Assembly (NCBI RefSeq): GCF_900107725.1
Contig: NZ_FNQO01000001.1
Coordinates: 736,458 to 800,457 of the forward strand
Origin: Microbulbifer marinus
GTDB lineage: Bacteria > Pseudomonadota > Gammaproteobacteria > Pseudomonadales > Cellvibrionaceae
Reading direction: 5' to 3'
DNA length: 64,000 bases
Below, in pieces: positions 56,497 through 64,000 of this stretch. Positions within the stretch are counted from its first letter, which is position 1. Each line of letters begins with the position of its first letter. Position numbers and translations under genes: made by a program. The notes below the pieces were generated by a model. That model had not been told where the DNA came from. It ran no database searches and saw nothing but the letters and a program-made list of their open reading frames with translations.

Positions 56497-58446
56497 ATGA
56501 GTGAATCCCCGGCGGTAACCACAGCCCCCTACGGCAGCTGGAAATCCATCATCGGTGCCGAACTGCTGGTCGAGGGCAGCGTGCGCTTGAGTGAAGCCAG
56601 CCTGGTGGATGGGTGCTGTTACTGGCTGGAATCACGCCCGGCAGAAAAAGGTCGCTCGGTGCTGGTGCAGTACTGTCCGCAGCGCGGCCGCCGCGACCTG
56701 CTGCCGACCCCGCTCAGCGTTCGCTCCAAGGCCCATGAATATGGCGGTGCCAGCTACCTGGTCAGCGGCAACACCGTTTACTTCGTACTGGCGGAAGACC
56801 AGCGTATTTACCGCATGGATCTGGACTCGCAGCTGCCGGAACCGATTACCAGCGAGGGGCACTTTCGCTACGCCGACCTGGTCCTCGACCACAAGCGACA
56901 GAGGCTGCTGTGCGTCCAGGAAGACCACACCCCCTGCGACAGCGGCGGCGAAGCCCGTGCGCGCATTCTGGCCATCGACCTGAACAATCCTCTGGCTAAC
57001 CCGCCGCAGATACTGGCCGAAGGTGCCGATTTCTATTCGAATCCGGCACTGAGCCCGAATGGTGGACGCCTGAGCTTCCTGCGCTGGCACCACCCGAACA
57101 TGCCCTGGGACGCCACCGAACTCTGTATCGCGGACCTGGATGTCGACGGTATCGCTGTGGAAACCAAAGTCGTCGCCGGCGGTGACAATGAATCCATCTT
57201 CCAGCCGCAATGGTCGCCGGAGGGTGAACTCTTCTACGTTTCGGATCGCAACAGCTGGTGGAATATTTATCGCCAGGCCAGCGACGAACCGCTGTGGGAC
57301 AAACACGCCGAGTTCGCCACACCGCAGTGGGTATTCGGCATGTCCACCTACGGCTTCCTGACCTCGGACGAGATCCTCTGCACCTTTACAGAAGAGGGTC
57401 GCTGGCACCTGGCCAAAATTGATATTCACAGCGGTGAACATCGCGTACTCAAGCAGCCTTACTGTGATATCGAGAGCCTGCGCTGTGAGAGCCATCGCGC
57501 CGTGATGATCGCCGCCAGCGCCGACAGTTTTCCTGCCGTGGTCACCTACGACAACCACGGCGGCAAGCTGGAAACCATCGCCAGCAGCAACACCAACAAG
57601 CTGCCGGAAGACGTGTTTTCCGTGGCACAGGAAATCGAGTTTCCCACTGGCGAGCGCTGCGTCTACGGTTTTTACTACCCGCCGCACAATCCGCAATACA
57701 CTGGCCCCGATGGGGAAAAACCGCCGCTGATCGTGTTCAGTCACGGCGGCCCCACCGGCGCCACCTCTGCCGGCCTAAATCTGAAGATACAGTACTGGAC
57801 CAGCCGCGGCTTTGCGATTCTCGACATCAACTATTCCGGCAGCACCGGCTACGGCCGCGACTATCGCGAGCGTCTCAAGGATAGCTGGGGCATCACCGAA
57901 GTGGAGGATGTCTGCGCCGGTGCCGAATACCTGGTCGCCAAGGGCCTGGCGGATCCGGAACGGTTACTTATCAAGGGTGGCAGCGCCGGCGGCTATACGG
58001 TATTGGCGGCCCTCACCTTCCACAACACTTTCAAGGCCGGCGCGAGCCATTACGGCATCGGCGACCTCACCACGCTGGCGCGCGACACGCATAAGTTCGA
58101 GTCCCGCTACCTGGACAAACTGGTTGGGCCATGGCCGGAGTCCGAGTACATTTACCGCGCCCGCTCGCCGATCAATCACGTCGAGCAGCTCAATTGCCCG
58201 GTGATATTCTTCCAGGGTCTTGAAGACAAGGTAGTGCCGCCGAACCAGGCCCAGACGATGGTCAACGCACTGAAGCGCCGGGGCATCCCCGTGGCCTATA
58301 TCACCTTCGCCAGTGAGGGGCACGGCTTCCGCAGCGGCGACAGCATCAAGCTGGCACTGGAGGGAGAGCTGGAGTTTTACAGCCGCATCTTCGATTTCCC
58401 GCTGCCGGAACCCGGCCCGGGCATCACCATCGAAAACCTGCAGTAA
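56497..58446 (+). CDS. S9 family prolyl oligopeptidase-type peptidase
   Basis: This 649-residue enzyme has a beta-propeller (about residues 20-380) and a C-terminal alpha/beta-hydrolase domain. The nucleophile is Ser496 in KGGSAGGYTVLAAL; Asp in GLEDKVVPPNQ and His in SEGHGFRSGD complete the triad. It would cleave short peptides, perhaps acyl-peptides or dipeptides, in the cytoplasm; no signal peptide is seen. The ATG at 56497 follows GAAGGAAGCGAGG. greB follows after 18 bp, suggesting co-transcription. Confidence 0.92.
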   Translation: MSESPAVTTAPYGSWKSIIGAELLVEGSVRLSEASLVDGCCYWLESRPAEKGRSVLVQYCPQRGRRDLLPTPLSVRSKAHEYGGASYLVSGNTVYFVLAEDQRIYRMDLDSQLPEPITSEGHFRYADLVLDHKRQRLLCVQEDHTPCDSGGEARARILAIDLNNPLANPPQILAEGADFYSNPALSPNGGRLSFLRWHHPNMPWDATELCIADLDVDGIAVETKVVAGGDNESIFQPQWSPEGELFYVSDRNSWWNIYRQASDEPLWDKHAEFATPQWVFGMSTYGFLTSDEILCTFTEEGRWHLAKIDIHSGEHRVLKQPYCDIESLRCESHRAVMIAASADSFPAVVTYDNHGGKLETIASSNTNKLPEDVFSVAQEIEFPTGERCVYGFYYPPHNPQYTGPDGEKPPLIVFSHGGPTGATSAGLNLKIQYWTSRGFAILDINYSGSTGYGRDYRERLKDSWGITEVEDVCAGAEYLVAKGLADPERLLIKGGSAGGYTVLAALTFHNTFKAGASHYGIGDLTTLARDTHKFESRYLDKLVGPWPESEYIYRARSPINHVEQLNCPVIFFQGLEDKVVPPNQAQTMVNALKRRGIPVAYITFASEGHGFRSGDSIKLALEGELEFYSRIFDFPLPEPGPGITIENLQ

Positions 58447-58464
58447 CAGGAAGAACGCATCACT

Positions 58465-58965
58465 ATGGGAAGATGGAGACCACCACGCCCGCGCGGATCC
58501 CGCTATATCACCCCGGAAGGGGCACAGCGTATGCGCGCCGAGGTCAAACAGCTGTGGGAAGTGGAGCGTCCGCGGGTAACCCAGGCGGTCAGCGATGCGG
58601 CCAAACTCGGGGACCGCTCGGAAAATGCCGACTACATCTACGGCAAGAAACGCCTGCGCGAGATCGACAGTCGCGTGCGCTTCCTCACCAAGCGCCTGGA
58701 GGAAGTCACCGTGGTGGACCGCATCCCGGAAGATCGCGACAAGGTCTATTTCGGAGCCTGGGTAACCCTCGAAGACGACGATGGCAAAACCGTGACCTAC
58801 CGAATCGTCGGCCCCGATGAGTTCGACGTGAAGGCCGGGCTGATCTCCATGGACTCGCCGGTTGCCCGCGCGCTGCTCGGTCGCCGCCTCGATGACGAGG
58901 TGGAACTGCGCAGTGGCGACGAATGGGTCACCTATTACGTGGTCGATATCCGCTATCAGGATTAA
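58465..58965 (+). CDS. greB: transcription elongation factor GreB
   Basis: This 166-residue protein rescues backtracked RNA polymerase by stimulating transcript cleavage. The N-terminal coiled coil (YITPEGAQRMRAEVKQLW onward) has the acidic tip DAAKLGDRSENADYIYGKKRLREID, and the C-terminal FKBP-like domain (about 90-166) contains YRIVGPDEFD and SPVARALLGR. It is close in length to E. coli GreB (158). AGGAAG lies upstream of the ATG. It follows the S9 peptidase gene by 18 bp. Confidence 0.95.
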   Translation: MGRWRPPRPRGSRYITPEGAQRMRAEVKQLWEVERPRVTQAVSDAAKLGDRSENADYIYGKKRLREIDSRVRFLTKRLEEVTVVDRIPEDRDKVYFGAWVTLEDDDGKTVTYRIVGPDEFDVKAGLISMDSPVARALLGRRLDDEVELRSGDEWVTYYVVDIRYQD

Positions 58966-59407
58966 GCGCGACAAGCATTCACCATTGCCAGCTCTCGCCA
59001 GGGCTTTCTCTCTCAGGCAACGCTTCCACCTGGCGCGTCTGTTTCGCAGACACAAATTAAATGCCGCGCCTGCTGTTTATTTTGTAGACATATCGACACC
59101 GCACGGACGTTCAGGCCAGGCCATTGTGTCGCCAGGCTTACGACTCGGCTTTGCGCTTGCAGACGTCCACCAGTCCCGCTCCTGTGGTACTTCTGGACCC
59201 ATCCGCATTACTCGCGCAAGCCACGCACGGACAAAGTGAATAACAAAAGTTAACGCGCCGGCGATCCAACAAATATTCTCCGCATCATGAAAATCACAGT
59301 CCGGCGCCGCGGCATATGTACGGGTTGTGAATTCCAATGCGCAATTTACAGCGGTGCCTATGGCACCAATTCCTGGCGCCCGGTTAAAAACCTGGGAAGA
59401 CAGCATC
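58966..59407. other. gene-poor stretch after greB
   Basis: This 442-bp stretch contains a small hairpin GTCTG-TTTCG-CAGAC (near 59038-59052) and the leader of a small Cys-containing gene. No terminator with a T-tract is evident after greB. I see no other supported gene. Confidence 0.4.
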
Positions 59408-59605
59408 ATGTACGGCCGCCAGTCCGAAGCCTTTGACACCGTGTCGGAGCAGGCGCTGCGCCAGGTACTGCGCTGTTGTGCCTCCTCGGACGACAGCACC
59501 GCCCTCTGCGCCAGCTTCCGCAGTGAGTTCGCAACCTTCATGGAAGAATACCAACCCTACAAAAAGTGCTTCGGCTCCTGTGGCATAGGCCGACAGGAAG
59601 GCTGA
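59408..59605 (+). CDS. small cysteine-containing protein of unknown function
   Basis: This 65-residue protein has five cysteines, including a CC pair, in RQVLRCCASSDDSTALCASF and KKCFGSCGIG. There is no signal peptide or hydrophobic helix. GGGAAGAC upstream gives a usable ribosome-binding site. Its frame extends upstream to other start codons, but these lack ribosome-binding sites. No family is recognised. It may be a small metal-binding or redox protein, or a spurious frame. Confidence 0.5.
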   Translation: MYGRQSEAFDTVSEQALRQVLRCCASSDDSTALCASFRSEFATFMEEYQPYKKCFGSCGIGRQEG

Positions 59606-59884
59606 ACGCGTCCATTACAACGCCAGATATCCCGCACCCCCGGCGCGGGCGCTGGCCCGCGCGGCGAGCCATACCGCCGTCAACCTTGCCCGGCTGGCTA
59701 TTCACTAGAATTATTAACCCGGCAACCAAATAGGTTGGCGTGAACCCGTGGAATACCAGTAGATTCGTATATCTGCGCCAGTATTTCGCGGGCGACAATG
59801 AAATAGATGAGGATTCATCTATTTCATTGTCACGTAGATAGTGCATAGCGGAACGTAAAACAGGCGCCAGCGGACCAGATACCA
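59606..59884. other. leader region upstream of the MgtC/DUF4010 gene
   Basis: This 279-bp gap contains the perfect 17-bp inverted repeat at 59794-59831 listed separately. No further gene is seen. Confidence 0.4.
59794..59831. repeat. perfect 17-bp inverted repeat upstream of the MgtC/DUF4010 gene
   Basis: GACAATGAAATAGATGA and its exact complement flank a 4-nt loop (GGAT), 53 bp before the ATG. The stem is AT-rich in a GC-rich genome, and no T-tract follows, so an operator or leader hairpin is more likely than a terminator. Confidence 0.8.
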
Positions 59885-61186
59885 ATGCAAGACGCCCCCT
59901 CGGCCAACGCTGCAGGTGGAATCCCCGACCCCCTGAAAGTCTTCGTCGACCCGGAGAGTGTCGTCGCGCTGGTTATTGCCCTGGGTTTGGGACTGCTGAT
60001 CGGCCTGCAGCGCGAGCGGACCTCCGATCGCCTCGGCGGCATCCGCACCTATCCGCTGATCGCCATGTTCGGTGCCCTGACCGCGCGTCTCGCCCAACTG
60101 GAAGACAACTACTGGCTGGTGGCGGCCGGCCTGCTGTGCCTGACAGTAGTGATCGTGCTCGGCAACATAGAGCGGATGCGCGGCGAACAGGAAAGCACGG
60201 GGATCACCACCGAATTGGCGGCACTGTTGATGTACCTGTTGGGCGCCTTCCTGGTACTGGGTGAGCGGACCGTGGCTGTCGCCGTGGGCGGCACCATAGC
60301 GCTGCTGCTGCACCTGAAACCCACCATGCACAAATTTGCGAGGCGCCTGCCGGAAAAGGACCTGCATGCAATCATGCAGTTTGCGCTGATCTCCCTGATC
60401 ATATTACCGGTGCTGCCGAACCGGACTTTCGGGCCCTATGACGTCCTCAATCCGTTCAAGATCTGGCTTTTGGTGGTACTGATCGTCGGCATCGGGCTCG
60501 GGGGTTACGGCGCTTACAAGCTGGTGGGCGCGCGCGCCGGCACCCTGCTCAGCGGCCTGATCGGCGGGCTGATTTCCTCGACCGCCACGACCGTCAGCTA
60601 TGCGCGCCGCGCGCGGGTGGAGAAAGGCGTTGCCAGTATGGCGGCGCTGGTGATACTGATCGCGTCGACCAGTATGTTTATCCGCATGTTTGTGGAGATT
60701 GCCGTGGTGGCACCGCGGATGCTGCCGCAGCTGCTGCCACCCCTGGCCGCGGTAATGGCCGTCAGCGCCATTACCTGCGCGGTCGGTTATCGTATGGTGG
60801 AACACCGACACAGTGAGATGCCGGAACCGGGCAACCCGGCCGAACTGATCCCGGCGCTGGTATTCGCCGCACTCTACGCCGTGATCCTGCTGGGCATTGC
60901 CGCCGCGCGGGAGTATTTCGGCAATCGCGGCATTTACGTGGTCGCGCTCATCTCCGGCTTCACCGACGTAGACGCCATTACCCTGTCCACCGCCAACCTC
61001 GCCGACAGCGGTTCACTGGAGGCCAAAGCCGCCTGGCGCGCGATGATCATCGCCACGCTCGCCAACCTGGTCTTCAAGGCCGGTGCCGCCGGTGTGCTGG
61101 GCGGCTGGCCACTGTTGCGCAAGATTTTGCTGCTGTTTGCAGTGCCCTTTTTCGCCGGCGTGGCCACCATTCTGCTGTGGCCGTGA
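59885..61186 (+). CDS. MgtC/SapB family membrane protein with DUF4010 domain
   Basis: This 433-residue inner-membrane protein has an MgtC/SapB-like N-terminal part (LGLLIGLQRERTSDRLGGIRTYPLIAMFGAL, residues about 32-65) and a C-terminal DUF4010 part (ATTVSYARRARVEKG, GFTDVDAITLSTANLA). About ten to twelve helices are predicted. MgtC proteins influence magnesium and phosphate homeostasis; the DUF4010 fusion is common but uncharacterised. A perfect inverted repeat sits 53 bp upstream and could regulate it. It is probably monocistronic. Confidence 0.88.
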   Translation: MQDAPSANAAGGIPDPLKVFVDPESVVALVIALGLGLLIGLQRERTSDRLGGIRTYPLIAMFGALTARLAQLEDNYWLVAAGLLCLTVVIVLGNIERMRGEQESTGITTELAALLMYLLGAFLVLGERTVAVAVGGTIALLLHLKPTMHKFARRLPEKDLHAIMQFALISLIILPVLPNRTFGPYDVLNPFKIWLLVVLIVGIGLGGYGAYKLVGARAGTLLSGLIGGLISSTATTVSYARRARVEKGVASMAALVILIASTSMFIRMFVEIAVVAPRMLPQLLPPLAAVMAVSAITCAVGYRMVEHRHSEMPEPGNPAELIPALVFAALYAVILLGIAAAREYFGNRGIYVVALISGFTDVDAITLSTANLADSGSLEAKAAWRAMIIATLANLVFKAGAAGVLGGWPLLRKILLLFAVPFFAGVATILLWP

Positions 61187-61389
61187 GAGCGGCCTATTGG
61201 GCTGACGCCAGTTTTCAGCGCTATGGCGCCTCCCCTGTCGATCCGGGCAAGCCGCCGGAACCCTACCCCCAGATCACTTGATTAACGTCATCGCAACAGA
61301 TACAAATGGGCATGCAGCTGTTAGCCCCTGTATTGCACGGCTCGTGTACAGGCTACAGATCCACTCATTAAACAATCAGAACAATAACA

Positions 61390-62205
61390 ATGAAGAATTG
61401 GCATCACGCAGTGATCAGCGGCGGCGGCAGCGGTCTCGGGCTGGGTATCGCCGAGCGCCTGCTCCGCCGCGGCAGCCGCGTCACTATTCTGGATCTCGCC
61501 CTTCGCGACGAACCGCGCCAGCTGCTGGATCGCGCCTGCGCTGAGGGCAAGTCGGACTGGCAATTCATTGCTGCGGATGTGACCAGCGCAAGCGAGCTGA
61601 AAACTGCCGTCAACGCCGCGGTTGCGAGCTTTGGCGCACCGCAGCTGGCTTTGAATTCCGCCGGTATCATCATCAACAAGGCCTTCGCGGACCTCAGCGC
61701 CGAAGAATTCCAGCGGGTGGTCAGTGTCAACCTGAACGGCAGTTTCCACTTCGCCGCTGCAACCCTGCCCCATATCCCGCCCGGCGGGCGCCTCGCCCTT
61801 ATCGCCTCTATGGCCGGCCTTACCAGTAACTACGGTTACGCCGCTTATGGGGCGTCAAAGTTCGGCGTCGTCGGGCTCGCCACTACCTTACGTTTCGAAT
61901 ATGAACCTCTGAACGTTGGCGTCAGCTGCATCTGTCCGGGGGAAGTGCGCACCCCGATGGTGGCCGGCGAGAACGCCACCGGTAATCCCATTTCACTGGA
62001 ACTGAAGAAGCTCGCCGGTTCCCTCGACGTGGACACCGCCTGCAACGAAATCCTGGCCGGGTTGGACGCCGGCCGCTGGCAGATTATCCCCGGCAGGCAA
62101 AGCAAACTAACTGCATTTCTCAGCCGTCATTTTCCGGGGTTGTTTTACCGGATGTGTCGCGGCTTGCTAACGAAGACGGTCAAGAAGTTTGAGGCCGGCA
62201 CCTAG
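61390..62205 (+). CDS. SDR family oxidoreductase (3-ketodihydrosphingosine-reductase-like)
   Basis: This 271-residue enzyme has the Rossmann motif ISGGGSGLGLGIAERL, NSAG, and the full catalytic set Ser (IASMAG) and Tyr-x-x-x-Lys in YGASKFGVV. The C-terminal third contains a hydrophobic region (LSRHFPGLFYRMC) and a basic tail, similar to 3-dehydrosphinganine reductases and other lipid SDRs. It prefers NADP or NAD; the substrate is unknown. It follows the MgtC-like gene by about 200 bp and stands alone. Confidence 0.88.
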   Translation: MKNWHHAVISGGGSGLGLGIAERLLRRGSRVTILDLALRDEPRQLLDRACAEGKSDWQFIAADVTSASELKTAVNAAVASFGAPQLALNSAGIIINKAFADLSAEEFQRVVSVNLNGSFHFAAATLPHIPPGGRLALIASMAGLTSNYGYAAYGASKFGVVGLATTLRFEYEPLNVGVSCICPGEVRTPMVAGENATGNPISLELKKLAGSLDVDTACNEILAGLDAGRWQIIPGRQSKLTAFLSRHFPGLFYRMCRGLLTKTVKKFEAGT

Positions 62206-62609
62206 GTTTGCGGTGATGTCAGCAAGCCTGGGGCGCGGCACTTGCCTACCTGCAGTTTCGCGAGCGGGAACCCGGCGTAGACACCCTGCTGCGGCCCGCT
62301 TCTCCCCGCCGGGAGAGCGCCAGGAATTTTCCGATTCCCCACCTTCCCCCAACCAACACTTTCTGGCATCTATTGTGTCCCCTGCAGCTATTGCGCTTGT
62401 GGCGCCGCACTTCCTCAACTAGCTTTGCCGCTGACCAGCCGTCTGCGAACTCACCAGGCTTCCGGGTGATGCGCTGCCATTTGGTCGGGTCGCGCCAACG
62501 TTCGCCCCCAAACAATCATTTTTTCGGGTTGGCCGTTAAGGAAAACGGCAACAGCAATGATCGCGACCCAAATCAAACCACAACGAACCCACCCTCTTGG
62601 AATCTGGTC
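62206..62609. other. intergenic region with small inverted repeat
   Basis: This 404-bp gap contains GCCGTT-N6-AACGGC (62532-62549), not followed by a T-tract. No convincing ORF is present on either strand. Confidence 0.4.
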
Positions 62610-64000
62610 ATGGATCGACACCTCTCCGTGCGGGCGCTGCTCCCGCTTATCTTCGTCCTCCTCTTCTGTTTATCCGGCAACGCCGCTGCCGCCTGCGGCG
62701 GCCTGAACCAGCGCGCCTGCTGTTTTCTCGAGCGCCTGCCATCCTGCGACCCGGGCCTGATCGAGGTGGCTGCCGGCGAGTACCCCGAGGCCTGCGGTAT
62801 TTTCCCGGCCGGAACCTGCGTATTGCCCACTCCCTGCGGTGGCCCCGGAGAGCGCGGATGCTGCAACGGTCTGGCCGAACTGAGCGATATAGGCGGCGTA
62901 TGCGACACGCGCAGCCTTGCGCCACTGGAGGGATGTGTTGGCGAGAATTGCTGGTGTGCCGGGGCCGGCGGTTTCTTTGGCGGTAAATCGCTGCACACCT
63001 GCGCCCCCGAGCGCGCCCAGGGCTGCGGCGGCGAGGGTCAGCGCGCCTGCTGTGTGATCGAGGGCGGATTGCCCTGCGTGTCCGGAACCACCCAACAGAT
63101 CGACGGCTGGGCCGACGAGTTCGTGGCGGTAAGCGGCGATGCCACCTGTACCGACGGCATCACCTACAACCGCTCCATTGGCACCTGTGTGAAGTCCAGT
63201 CCGGCCGATATCGGTGAACCGTCGAGCGGTTGGAATCCACCAGAACGGCTGAGCGGCAGCCCGATGCGCGGCTACCTGGATTTGCACCTGCACCTGCTGG
63301 CAGACAAAGCCCACGGCGGCGGCGTGTTCGTGGGCGAACCGGCGCCGCGGGACGCCAACGGAGAATTTACGCTGAATGCGACTTACAACATCAATAGCGC
63401 CCTCTCACCGGAGGGTGATCTCGCGATTCACGAGCATTCCGATCACGGTCTCGGGCGCGACACCATCGGTGACGGCACCAAGGACGGAACGCGCTCCCAG
63501 TATGGCGCCCCCTATTTCAGCGGCTGGCCCAAGTGGACCAGCACCACCCATCAGCAGGCCTATTACGCCTGGCTGGAGCGGGCCTGGCGCGGCGGCCTGC
63601 GGGCGGTCTCCATGCTGGCGGTGACGAACGAGGCGCTGTGCAAGAGCACCAATGGCATCGATCGCTGGGGGAATTGCGAAAACTCCATGGGGCCCATCAT
63701 CGAGCAACTGCAGGCGGCGTGGAAATTCCAGGCCTTTATCGATGACCTGGCGGATGGGGAGATCAACAGCAACGGCGCCGGTGAGGGCTGGTTCCGTATC
63801 GTCACATCACCGCAACAGGCGCGCGAAGTTATCGCCAGCGGCAAGCTCGCCGTGATACTCGGCATCGAAGTGGACAACCTGTTCAACTGCAAGGAGAGTG
63901 GTTGCCCGGAAAATTTCGGCCTGCCGGTTGAAGTGACCGGTATCGCAACACCCACCAGCGTCGAAGAGGCGGTAGACGTGATCTACCAGATGGGCGTGCG
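62610..64000 (+). CDS. secreted protein with three Cys-rich repeats and an HxH metal-hydrolase motif, 3' truncated
   Basis: The frame is open from ATG 62610 to the window end (463 codons visible). A signal peptide (VRALLPLIFVLLFCLSGNAAA) precedes three Cys-rich repeats with the core CGGxxxRxCC at about residues 29, 76 and 139, for example CGGLNQRACC and CGGEGQRACC. Next comes YLDLHLHL, residues 222-229, giving Asp224, His226 and His228: an amidohydrolase-type metal site. Further His-rich (IHEHSDHGLGRD) and later ASGKLAVILGIEVDN segments fit a metal-dependent hydrolase barrel. The enzyme class is uncertain; an amidohydrolase/peptidase-M19-like activity is a possibility. It is predicted to be exported and disulfide-bonded. 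Confidence 0.8.
   Translation, partial: MDRHLSVRALLPLIFVLLFCLSGNAAAACGGLNQRACCFLERLPSCDPGLIEVAAGEYPEACGIFPAGTCVLPTPCGGPGERGCCNGLAELSDIGGVCDTRSLAPLEGCVGENCWCAGAGGFFGGKSLHTCAPERAQGCGGEGQRACCVIEGGLPCVSGTTQQIDGWADEFVAVSGDATCTDGITYNRSIGTCVKSSPADIGEPSSGWNPPERLSGSPMRGYLDLHLHLLADKAHGGGVFVGEPAPRDANGEFTLNATYNINSALSPEGDLAIHEHSDHGLGRDTIGDGTKDGTRSQYGAPYFSGWPKWTSTTHQQAYYAWLERAWRGGLRAVSMLAVTNEALCKSTNGIDRWGNCENSMGPIIEQLQAAWKFQAFIDDLADGEINSNGAGEGWFRIVTSPQQAREVIASGKLAVILGIEVDNLFNCKESGCPENFGLPVEVTGIATPTSVEEAVDVIYQMGV

Noticed and set aside
59077..59541. A 154-codon minus-strand frame after greB
   Set aside because: It has no recognisable domain or ribosome-binding site and overlaps the better supported small Cys protein on the other strand.
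62246..62515. A 90-codon minus-strand frame between the SDR and Cys-repeat genes
   Set aside because: It is Arg/Gly/Trp-rich without homology, and looks like a chance open frame in GC-rich DNA.
1..64000. CRISPR arrays, tRNA/rRNA genes, IS elements, defence or biosynthetic clusters
   Set aside because: None was recognised on either strand; no transposase, Cas, restriction or NRPS/PKS motifs were found.

Overview
The window is 64 kb of GC-rich, densely coded chromosome from a Gram-negative gammaproteobacterium. The gene set (tyrR with phhA, cmoA/cmoB/cmoM, rsmJ, slyX, greB, asnS, a three-gene RND efflux operon, OmpA-type lipoproteins) fits the marine Cellvibrionales. A Microbulbifer-like organism is my best guess; this rests on gene content and style and no database search was run. 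I saw no rRNA, tRNA, CRISPR array, transposase or prophage gene. The nucleotide signals worth noting are hairpins and operators.

Layout. 0-4.4 kb: the 3' part of an ATP-grasp gene, abutting a CocE/NonD serine hydrolase, then asnS with a terminator. 4.4-9.9 kb: a nested palindromic intergenic element, a membrane-anchored half-MreB protein, a VOC protein, a GcdG-like CoA-transferase, an Mpo1-like protein, and divergent tyrR and phhA with a near-consensus TyrR box between them. 10-18 kb: an Lrp-type regulator, a CPA2 antiporter and an RND efflux operon. 18-26 kb: gcdH, a TRIC channel, a lipoprotein hydrolase, sseA, msrA with a methyltransferase, a porin and a membrane J-domain protein. 26-36 kb: RNA-modification and housekeeping genes: cmoM in an operon with a MazG-like enzyme and a DUF599 protein, an M16C peptidase, cmoA-cmoB, sdaA, rsmJ with a SpoIIAA-like protein. 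36-45 kb: envelope and miscellaneous genes, including an acidic repeat protein, an OmpA lipoprotein with a structured 3' region, slyX, a voltage-gated channel with a zinc ribbon, an SUI1 protein, and a large M48-like protein that has lost its HExxH motif.

45-56.4 kb is the main catabolic locus. A TetR regulator is divergent from six tightly packed genes that resemble the acyclic-terpene (citronellol/geraniol, atu) pathway: a PECR-like SDR, carboxylase beta, citronellyl-CoA dehydrogenase-like enzyme, enoyl-CoA hydratase, carboxylase alpha with biotin domain, and a second acyl-CoA dehydrogenase. The same 18-bp palindrome lies in the tetR/SDR gap and 76 bp upstream of a beta-keto acid cleavage enzyme (BKACE) gene, which is followed by an AGCS symporter gene. 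This suggests one regulon extending beyond the cluster. No atuA homologue, acyl-CoA synthetase or HMG-CoA lyase-type gene is present in the window.

56.5-64 kb: an S9 peptidase, greB, a small Cys-rich protein, an MgtC/DUF4010 membrane protein preceded by a perfect 17-bp inverted repeat, an SDR, and the start of a secreted protein with three Cys-rich repeats and an HxH metal motif that runs off the window.

The best candidates for undescribed biology are the BKACE-linked operator, the half-MreB membrane protein, the M48 pseudoprotease, the Cys-repeat hydrolase and the nested palindrome.
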